A DNA stretch of 9,249 bases, taken from the NCBI GenBank assembly GCA_012841255.1, contig DUUZ01000077.1:1-9249 (forward strand). Reading direction: 5' to 3'. Positions 1 to 4,373 of the stretch are shown here, in pieces. The stretch's first letter is position 1; each line of letters opens with the position of its first letter. This DNA is from Clostridiaceae bacterium (GTDB lineage: Bacteria; Bacillota; Clostridia; Saccharofermentanales; DTU023). Below the pieces are notes generated by a model that worked only from the letters and a program-made list of their open reading frames with translations, was not told where the DNA came from and searched no databases. The position numbers and the translations under genes were made by a program.

Positions 1-15
1 CATTGTTTATCAGGC

Positions 16-92
16 TGGTGGGCCATCAGGGACTTGAACCCCGGACCGACCGGTTATGAGCCGGCTGCTCTGACCAACTGAGCTAATGGCCC
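16..92 (-). tRNA. tRNA-Met (anticodon CAU), elongator type
   Basis: Read on the minus strand, the sequence folds as a complete cloverleaf. The acceptor stem GGGCCAT pairs with ATGGCCC over 7 bp, the D stem is GCTC/GAGC, the anticodon stem GCCGG/CCGGT encloses the loop CTCATAA (anticodon CAT), and the T arm is CGGGG-TTCAAGT-CCCTG. The discriminator is A and the CCA end is encoded (16-18). The fully paired first acceptor base pair (G1-C72) argues against initiator tRNA-fMet, which normally has a C1 mismatch. A CAT anticodon could also be a lysidine-modified tRNA-Ile2, which the gene sequence alone does not settle. Length is 77 nt including CCA. It is transcribed away from tRNA-Pro from its own promoter at 117-145. 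Only 15 bases of its downstream side are in the window, so its terminator is not visible. Confidence 0.95.
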
Positions 93-116
93 TTCTGCCC
101 TGAACGGCGCCCCGTG

Positions 117-145
117 ATTATAGGAAAGGAAAATATTCTTGTCAA
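117..145 (-). promoter_or_regulatory. Consensus sigma-70-type promoter of tRNA-Met
   Basis: On the minus strand a perfect -35 box TTGACA (140-145) is separated by 17 bp from a perfect -10 box TATAAT (117-122). Transcription should start near 110, giving a leader of about 18 nt before the tRNA at 92. A 12/12 match at optimal spacing fits a strong constitutive stable-RNA promoter. Confidence 0.9.
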
Positions 146-155
146 GTGGGGGGAG

Positions 156-184
156 TTGACGTGTTTGCCGCTTGTCTTTATGAT
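156..184 (+). promoter_or_regulatory. Sigma-70-type promoter of tRNA-Pro
   Basis: The -35 box TTGACG (156-161) lies 17 bp from the -10 box TATGAT (179-184), 5/6 matches each. The predicted start, about 190-192, falls immediately before the first tRNA base at 193, so the 5' leader would be only about 1-3 nt. The -35 box is 10 bp from the -35 box of the opposed tRNA-Met promoter. Confidence 0.85.
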
Positions 185-192
185 GGCTTATG

Positions 193-268
193 CGAGGTGT
201 GGCGCAGTTGGCAGCGCGCTTGCTTTGGGAGCAAGAAGCCGCAGGTTCAAGTCCTGTCACCTCGACCA
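193..268 (+). tRNA. tRNA-Pro (anticodon UGG)
   Basis: This is a complete cloverleaf. The acceptor stem is CGAGGTG/CACCTCG, the D stem GCGC/GCGC, the anticodon stem CTTGC/GCAAG with loop TTTGGGA (anticodon TGG), and the T arm GCAGG-TTCAAGT-CCTGT. The discriminator is A and CCA is encoded at 266-268. The C1-G72 first pair is typical of bacterial tRNA-Pro. A UGG anticodon with modified U34 can read most or all proline codons. The gene has its own promoter 8 nt upstream and an intrinsic terminator starting 6 nt downstream, so it is monocistronic. The scar of a mobile element begins just beyond the terminator. Confidence 0.96.
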
Positions 269-274
269 ATTTAG

Positions 275-316
275 ACGGTCTTGTTGATACAATTTCAGCA
301 AGATCGTTCTTTTTTT
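275..316 (+). terminator. Rho-independent terminator of tRNA-Pro
   Basis: A 12-bp stem with two G-T wobbles (276-287 with 295-306) closes a 7-nt loop (288-294). It is followed by TTCT and then six T (307-316). An extra A-T pair (275/307) can extend the stem. It begins 6 nt after the tRNA 3' end, so its job as the tRNA-Pro terminator is clear. Confidence 0.88.
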
Positions 317-327
317 GCCTGAAAACA

Positions 328-543
328 AGCGTAAACGACAACTTTTTCAAGCGCTGTCTGCCGGAGCTTCTGATTGAACTTTAGCGGCAGATCAGGAAGT
401 TCCTGAAAGGCAAACATCATGCCGCAGATCGTTATGGCCGCTTCCTCCCGTGCCTGACGTTCTTCCTTGGGTCCGGTCATCTTGTCCTCGGCTTCTTCAA
501 AGCGGGAGCATAGCTCAGCTTAGTGGGCGTTAAACTGTTCTTC
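328..543 (-). pseudogene. Remnant of a large serine recombinase (C-terminal part)
   Basis: The minus-strand frame reads, from 543 downward, EEQFNAH, a TAA stop (520-522), then AELCSRFEEAEDKMTG and on through LPDLPLKFNQK to TALEKVVVYA near 328. I recognise this by memory as the coiled-coil and late C-terminal part of Firmicutes large serine recombinases (resolvase/invertase superfamily with a recombinase zinc-ribbon region). In those proteins an FNA...EEAE helical stretch precedes a segment ending in a 'V.VYADGR..F.FKDG' strand. Here the catalytic N-terminal domain is absent, an in-frame stop interrupts the frame, and after VVVYA the frame runs into the tRNA-Pro terminator instead of the usual ending. 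It is therefore a dead fragment. Base composition is lower in GC than the core genes. The family call rests on pattern memory without an alignment. Confidence 0.55.
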
Positions 544-547
544 TGAA

Positions 548-802
548 ATGCTGGAATACGACGATTTCGCCAAAGAATACCCAAACCGGGGGATCACGTT
601 GAAAACATCGGGTGGCATCTTCCATGATCGCTATATCATTTTGGATGACGGGACAAAAAGCGAGAAGGTTTACCACTGTGGAGCCTCTTCAAAAGATGCG
701 GGAAACCGTGTGACGACGATCACCGAAGTTCCAGAGCGGGAAGCCTATCGCGCCATCATTGAAGGTTTGTTGAAAAATGTACCCTTGAAATGGGAGCAAT
801 AG
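548..802 (+). pseudogene. 5'-truncated remnant of a phage/plasmid-type protein with a PLD-like HxR...GASSKD motif
   Basis: An open frame of 84 residues runs from ATG 548 to TAG 800-802. It contains FHDRYIILDD (residues 25-34) and YHCGASSKDAG (42-52). The spacing H26-x-R28-x4-D33 and the following GASSKD resemble one HxK-x4-D...GSxN half-motif of phospholipase D-like phosphodiesterases. From memory, the 'HDR(F/Y)...D...YH.GAS.KD.GKK' block is found at the C-terminal end of phage/plasmid proteins, many carrying an ORF6N (antirepressor-type) N-terminal domain. No such N-terminal domain is present. There is no Shine-Dalgarno site before 548, and a TAG stop lies in frame at 521-523. I infer a C-terminal fragment rather than a working small gene. 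It starts within about 5 bp of where the opposed recombinase remnant begins. A functional short protein cannot be excluded. Confidence 0.5.
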
Positions 803-911
803 TCTCAAAATATACAGACCCCAGAAAATGAAGAAAGCAAAGGACAAGATAGCGCATAGAATGGATATAATCAGCTCTTGTATCAACAAACGGCACATTT
901 GCCAGATGAGA

Positions 912-957
912 TGTCAAGTTGAAGGTTATTTTCTTTTCAACCTGACATTTTTCTTCC
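912..957 (+). terminator. Intrinsic terminator-like hairpin after the mobile-element remnants
   Basis: TGTCA (912-916) pairs with TGACA (943-947) and GTTGAA (918-923) with TTCAAC (936-941), separated by one A-C mismatch, with a 12-nt T-rich loop. Five T (948-952) and a pyrimidine-rich stretch follow. It lies 110 bp after the end of the 548-802 remnant, separates it from the dioxygenase gene, and would insulate the downstream promoter. The rest of 803-1053 contains no gene that I can support. Confidence 0.6.
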
Positions 958-974
958 CTCCAGGCCTTGCGAAT

Positions 975-1003
975 CTGCCATTACTGGCTTCTTTGTATAT
1001 ACT
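975..1003 (+). promoter_or_regulatory. Probable promoter of the dioxygenase-like gene
   Basis: CTGCCA (975-980, 4/6 to TTGACA) is followed at 17 bp by TATACT (998-1003, 5/6 to TATAAT). Transcription would start near 1010, leaving a 5' leader of about 44 nt with the Shine-Dalgarno site at 1041-1047. It sits directly after the terminator-like hairpin, which supports the call, but the -35 box is weak. Confidence 0.4.
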
Positions 1004-1040
1004 TATTGAGATCTAAGCAATCTTTTTACTTTGATCAGCA

Positions 1041-1047
1041 AGGGAGA
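1041..1047 (+). promoter_or_regulatory. Shine-Dalgarno site fixing the 1054 start
   Basis: AGGGAGA ends 6 nt before ATG 1054. The same frame is open further upstream, from an ATG at 967, but that longer start has no Shine-Dalgarno site and would lie inside the predicted promoter. The short form also matches the family, in which only a few residues precede the GHG motif. Confidence 0.75.
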
Positions 1048-1053
1048 GATACT

Positions 1054-1842
1054 ATGTCCGTGAATAGCAGAATGCCGGTCCTCTTCGTCGGTCACGGCAA
1101 CCCCATGAATGCCATTGAAGACAACAGCTTCAGCCGGAGCTGGAAGAAGCTGGGGGAGGAATTAGGTAAACCCAAGGTTATTTTGTCGGTGTCCGCCCAC
1201 TTTGCCAAGGACCGTCCCCGTATCAGTACGTCTATGGAGAATAAACAGATTTATGATATGTACGGTTTCCCCGATCAGCTTTATCAGGTGAAATACCATA
1301 CCGTTGGAGCACCTGAATATGCCGGCCGAGCATTGGAGCTCTGTGAAGGCCGGCTGACGGCCGACAACAGCTGGGGTCTGGATCACGGGATCTGGTCGGT
1401 CCTGATCCATATGTACCCCAAGGCCGACATCCCTATTGTCACTATGGGAGTGGGCTACCGGACCAGTCCGGAAGAGCACTTTGAGCTGGGCCGGATGCTG
1501 CGTCCGCTGCGGGATGAAGATGTTTTGATTCTCACAAGCGGAAACGTGGTCCATAACCTGTCTTTGGTCAGCTGGAACAAGAAGGACGGCTTTGAATGGG
1601 CCGACCGGTTCGATGAGGCAGTGATAGAGAGTATCCGGGACAGACGTTTTTCGGATGTCGTGGATTACCGCAAGCTTCCCGGCCATGAAAAGGCCTTCCG
1701 GACCGTGGAACATTTTTATCCTCTCCTTGTCGCCCTGGGGGCCGCTTGTGATGACGACGAGATCAGCGTCTCTAACGATCAGCGGCTGATGGGGGCCATG
1801 TCCATGACCTCCTATCTCTTTACGCCTCCGATGGTAGAATAG
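1054..1842 (+). CDS. DODA/YgiD-type extradiol ring-cleavage dioxygenase family protein
   Basis: The 262-residue protein belongs to the LigB/DODA family, cytosolic metal-dependent enzymes; E. coli YgiD is 4,5-DOPA extradiol dioxygenase. The expected metal-site histidines are all visible: H14 in VGHGNPM, H49 in SVSAHF, H167 in SGNVVHNL and H220 in TVEHFYPL. The WGLDHGIW motif carries H111, the likely acid/base histidine. YGFPDQLY (70-77) is also typical. Length matches bacterial YgiD-like proteins. The true substrate cannot be read from sequence; many bacterial members have no known physiological substrate. The gene probably has its own promoter (975-1003) and a good Shine-Dalgarno site. The next gene, CorA, begins 62 bp later with no terminator seen, so read-through is possible. 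No frameshift or missing motif is seen. Confidence 0.9.
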   Translation: MSVNSRMPVLFVGHGNPMNAIEDNSFSRSWKKLGEELGKPKVILSVSAHFAKDRPRISTSMENKQIYDMYGFPDQLYQVKYHTVGAPEYAGRALELCEGRLTADNSWGLDHGIWSVLIHMYPKADIPIVTMGVGYRTSPEEHFELGRMLRPLRDEDVLILTSGNVVHNLSLVSWNKKDGFEWADRFDEAVIESIRDRRFSDVVDYRKLPGHEKAFRTVEHFYPLLVALGAACDDDEISVSNDQRLMGAMSMTSYLFTPPMVE

Positions 1843-1904
1843 ACAAAAGCAAGAGTCCTTGTCATCTGGCCTCGTGTATCGACAGGCTATGAAGGAGACC
1901 GGCC

Positions 1905-2816
1905 ATGTTCTACCAGTTCATCGGGAATAAACTTAAAGAAGTTGCAAAAGACGGCATTGAGCCGGACCAGTCTCTCCTGGCCTTCGTGGAGCCGGAGGAA
2001 GCCGGGGAGATTCTTTCCCTCTTTTCTTTGCCGGTCCGCCCCATGGAGATCGCTTTGTCAGGCAAGACCATGGTCCATGAAAGCCATGAAGGCTTTGATT
2101 TTGCCTGTCTTAGGAAGTTGGGTTTTGATTTGTCGGAAGCGTCCGGTCAGGTCTGTCTGTACCATTCCAGAAATCTTCTTCTTTTTACCGGCAGAGGACT
2201 GGAAGAAGTCCGGGACGACCTTCTCCGCCATATGGAAGGGAAGGAGGGCGGCTTGAACCTGGAGCGCCTTTTGATCCGTTTCCTGGAAGGGTTCACAAGC
2301 CGGTCGCCCACTGAGCTCGAAGACATCGAAGATGAGATCGAGGACCTGGAGATGCGGGTGTTATCCGACAAGGGGGGCGATGTCATCCATGAGCTTTTGG
2401 CCCTGCGAAAAGAGTTGACCTCCTATAAGCACCATTACGAACAGCTGCTCTTTGTCCTGGATATGTTTGCAGAAGATGAAGGGGATCTGGTATCTGTCAA
2501 AGGGGGACGGGCCCTCCAGCTTCTATCCCGGAGAACTTCCAGGCTCCACCAATCCGTACTGGACCTTCAGAGCTATGTTACCCAGGTCCGGGAATCCTAC
2601 CAGGCCGAGATGGACATCCGGCTGAACCGGATCATGAAGCTCTTCACGGCCGTCACCTCCATCTTCCTGCCTCTGACGCTGATCGCCGGCTGGTACGGCA
2701 TGAATCTTCAGATGCCGGAATATGAATGGGAACTGGCCTATCCTCTCGTCGCCATCGGGTCCCTGGTCATCCTTGTGCTCCTGATGGTTTATTTCAAGCG
2801 GAATAAATGGTTCTGA
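1905..2816 (+). CDS. CorA-family magnesium/divalent cation transporter
   Basis: This 303-residue protein has the CorA layout: a soluble N-terminal domain (about 1-130), long acidic and basic helices (about 130-240, including EDIEDEIEDLEMR), and two C-terminal membrane segments (about 243-263 and 276-296). The signature GMN (265-267, in AGWYGMNLQMPE) lies at the end of the first segment, where it forms the selectivity filter in known CorA pentamers. The short loop between the membrane segments is acidic, and a basic tail (FKRNKWF) closes the protein, all as expected. The start is set by AAGGAGA (1892-1898) 6 nt before the ATG. CorA proteins carry Mg2+, and some carry Co2+, Ni2+ or Zn2+ (ZntB has the same fold), so the ion is inferred from the family. 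I see no promoter in the 62-bp gap upstream. Confidence 0.93.
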   Translation: MFYQFIGNKLKEVAKDGIEPDQSLLAFVEPEEAGEILSLFSLPVRPMEIALSGKTMVHESHEGFDFACLRKLGFDLSEASGQVCLYHSRNLLLFTGRGLEEVRDDLLRHMEGKEGGLNLERLLIRFLEGFTSRSPTELEDIEDEIEDLEMRVLSDKGGDVIHELLALRKELTSYKHHYEQLLFVLDMFAEDEGDLVSVKGGRALQLLSRRTSRLHQSVLDLQSYVTQVRESYQAEMDIRLNRIMKLFTAVTSIFLPLTLIAGWYGMNLQMPEYEWELAYPLVAIGSLVILVLLMVYFKRNKWF

Positions 2817-2843
2817 TCACGGCGTGGTTTTGAACCCAGACTA

Positions 2844-2849
2844 TATAAT
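2844..2849 (+). promoter_or_regulatory. -10-like TATAAT just before the ATG at 2858
   Basis: A perfect TATAAT ends 8 nt before ATG 2858, so a start 6-8 nt downstream would produce a transcript with at most about 2 nt of leader. No matching -35 box is visible (position 2821-2826 reads GGCGTG) and there is no TG extension, so this may be an AT-rich coincidence. Confidence 0.3.
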
Positions 2850-2857
2850 ATTTAGAG

Positions 2858-3565
2858 ATGGCAGAAAGAAAGGCAGACAGCGTAAAGATGGATAGACTTT
2901 TAACCCGGAATTTTTTTAACCTGAAAGGCAATGAACCTTTTTACCAGCTCTTCATGGACAGCCTTTACCCTTGGGAGATCCTGTCCGGGATCGGGACTTT
3001 CATTTCGGAGCTCGGACCTGCTCTTTCACCGGCTGACTATGAGAAAAGGACAGAGGGTGTTTTCGTTCACCGGACGGCCAAGATAGCCGACTATGTGACC
3101 TTCCTGGGCCCCTGCATCATCGGGGAGGGGGTGGAGGTCCGTCCCGGCGCCTTCATCCGGAAGAATGTCTATGCCGGCCCCGGGTCAGTCATCGGAAACT
3201 CCACCGAACTGAAGAATGTCATCTTAACCGGTTCCGTGGAAGTTCCGCACTTCAACTATGTCGGCGACAGCATCCTGTCCTACGGCGCCCATATGGGAGC
3301 AGGATCCATCACCTCCAACCTCCGGGCTGACAAGGGCCCTGTCAAAGTCCGGCTGGGAGAGAGGGAAATAGAGAGCGGGCTCCGCAAATTCGGCGCCATG
3401 ATCTCCGAGCATGCGGAGGTCGGCTGCAATGCCGTTTTGAACCCCGGCACCATGCTGGGAAGGGAAAGCCTGGTTTACCCCTTGTCATCGGTCAGGGTGT
3501 CCGTCCCGGCCTTCCACATCCACAAGAATGACGGCAGCATCAGCCGCAAAAGGGCCGGCGCCTGA
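2858..3565 (+). CDS. Left-handed beta-helix (hexapeptide repeat) protein, GlmU acetyltransferase-like
   Basis: The 235-residue protein has an N-terminal helical part (about 1-65) and then hexapeptide-type repeats (about 68-215), e.g. VFVHRTAKIADYVTFLGPCIIGEG. The block VPHFNYVGDSILSYGAHMGAG parallels the GlmU C-terminal domain, whose catalytic histidine lies in an 'HL.Y.GD' motif; H131 here holds that place, followed by N133-Y134. SNLRADKGPVKVR resembles the GlmU 'CNYDG.NK' segment. The nucleotidyltransferase half of GlmU (Rossmann fold with GxGxxTRM) is missing. Such stand-alone Firmicutes proteins are often annotated as UDP-N-acetylglucosamine pyrophosphorylase, which the sequence does not support. 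A sugar-nucleotide or sugar-phosphate acyltransferase is more likely; acceptor and donor are unknown. ATG 2858 has no Shine-Dalgarno site. ATG 2888 (Met-11) is an alternative start with a weak AAAGG upstream. It lies 41 bp after corA. Confidence 0.8.
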   Translation: MAERKADSVKMDRLLTRNFFNLKGNEPFYQLFMDSLYPWEILSGIGTFISELGPALSPADYEKRTEGVFVHRTAKIADYVTFLGPCIIGEGVEVRPGAFIRKNVYAGPGSVIGNSTELKNVILTGSVEVPHFNYVGDSILSYGAHMGAGSITSNLRADKGPVKVRLGEREIESGLRKFGAMISEHAEVGCNAVLNPGTMLGRESLVYPLSSVRVSVPAFHIHKNDGSISRKRAGA

Positions 3566-3574
3566 AGGCCGGTA

Positions 3575-3583
3575 TGCTAGAAT
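3575..3583 (+). promoter_or_regulatory. Extended -10-like element (TGC-TAGAAT) before ATG 3590
   Basis: TG at 3575-3576 plus TAGAAT at 3578-3583 forms an extended -10 motif ending 6 nt before ATG 3590. Transcription starting 6-8 nt downstream would begin on or beside the ATG itself. No -35 box is visible. The nearby GAAGG (3564-3568) is 21 nt from ATG 3590, too far to act as its Shine-Dalgarno site. Confidence 0.3.
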
Positions 3584-3589
3584 ATTCCC

Positions 3590-4363
3590 ATGATTTTGGC
3601 ATATCTGATTCTTTTTGTAAGCGCCCTCTTCCTGGTCTGGCAGGGGACCTTGTCCGTGGAGATGGGACTGGTTCTTATGTCCATCGCTTTGGGCGCCATC
3701 GTCTGGAAAAGAATCCGGGGCCTTCAGACCAAAAGACGGATCCGCATGGAAACCCGGGAACGGAAGGCCAAATGGGGCGGGGTTCTGACCGTGGTCACCG
3801 GCCTTTCAAGCTTGACCGGCATGGCCTGCCATCTTTTTATTACCCGCAATGATGAACTGATCGTCGAAGACATGGTGGGCATCCGCCTGATCCCGCTTTC
3901 GGAAATCAGCCGGGTGGGCCTCTTTTACGGCCGCTCCCTGGAAGGGCAAAGCGACCGTCAGATGATGAATCACCTGAAGTTCAAGACCATCCCCCGCTTC
4001 TCCAGCGTCCGGGCCTGGGTGACCCGCAACCCCAAAGCCAGAAAGCGCCTGCTCCTGGCCATCCGCTTTGAAAAGCCCCTGAATGAATGGGAGTACTCGG
4101 AGATGGTGGTCTTCTCCGACCTGGATGATGTCGGGAACCTCAAGGCCTTTTCACTCCGTCCCGAAATCGCAGTCAAGATGGCGATCATGCCCAAGAGACT
4201 GCGCAAGCGCCGCTCTGTGAAGAAACAGGAAGGGGAGACGGGAACAACAGAACCCCTGGCCTGGGAACTGTCCCACCATCTGGCTGGAAAATCCCTGCCG
4301 GCAGACACCATCGAAATGCTGCCTTTGACTGACCGGCCAAGAGCGGACAGCCCTGAAAAATAA
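3590..4363 (+). CDS. Two-TM membrane protein of unknown function, possible PH-like cytosolic domain
   Basis: I do not recognise this 257-residue protein. Two N-terminal hydrophobic segments (about 2-18 and 23-39) form a likely membrane hairpin. A strongly basic linker follows (40-61, many Arg/Lys), then a soluble domain. The stretch LFITRNDELIVEDMVGIRLIPLSEISRVGLFYG resembles the beta-strand plus 'I...I..V' pattern of bacterial PH-like domains, and a second strand-rich part follows (LLLAIRFEKPLNEWEYSEMVV). The tail (about 205-257) is basic, then polar and probably disordered. By the positive-inside rule, the soluble part is cytosolic. An in-frame TAG at 3578-3580 forbids an upstream start, so ATG 3590 is the first possible start even though it lacks a Shine-Dalgarno site. 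It sits 24 bp after the hexapeptide gene and 10 bp before miaB, so co-transcription is likely. The PH-like idea is only a pattern impression. Confidence 0.75.
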   Translation: MILAYLILFVSALFLVWQGTLSVEMGLVLMSIALGAIVWKRIRGLQTKRRIRMETRERKAKWGGVLTVVTGLSSLTGMACHLFITRNDELIVEDMVGIRLIPLSEISRVGLFYGRSLEGQSDRQMMNHLKFKTIPRFSSVRAWVTRNPKARKRLLLAIRFEKPLNEWEYSEMVVFSDLDDVGNLKAFSLRPEIAVKMAIMPKRLRKRRSVKKQEGETGTTEPLAWELSHHLAGKSLPADTIEMLPLTDRPRADSPEK

Positions 4364-4373
4364 ATGAAGGATA

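Noticed and set aside
504..530. The stretch GGGAGCATAGCTCAGC looks like the 5' acceptor and D-arm of a tRNA.
   Set aside because: No matching D-stem 3' strand (GAGC), anticodon arm or acceptor 3' strand follows. The same bases are explained by the AELCSR codons of the recombinase remnant on the minus strand.
689..898. Minus-strand frame coding a hydrophobic 69-residue peptide.
   Set aside because: It largely overlaps the better-supported 548-802 remnant, has no recognisable ribosome-binding site, and its hydrophobicity follows from the T-rich complement of an A-rich stretch.
828..1016. Plus-strand 62-residue frame beginning MKKAKDK.
   Set aside because: It runs through the terminator hairpin at 912-957 and the probable promoter at 975-1003, shows no domain pattern and lacks a Shine-Dalgarno site.
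967..1053. Longer N-terminus for the dioxygenase gene, starting at 967.
   Set aside because: It would add 29 non-family residues, starts inside the predicted promoter and lacks a Shine-Dalgarno site, whereas ATG 1054 has AGGGAGA at ideal spacing.
1842..1866. GACAA...TTGTC inverted repeat after the dioxygenase stop as a terminator.
   Set aside because: The stem is only 5 bp with a 12-nt loop and no T-run follows, so it is not a credible intrinsic terminator.
3574..3852. Alternative plus-strand frame from ATG 3574 with GAAGG 5 nt upstream.
   Set aside because: The start signal looks good, but the 92-residue product is rich in Gly, Arg, Pro and His with no structure or domain, as expected from the shifted frame of the membrane-protein gene at 3590.
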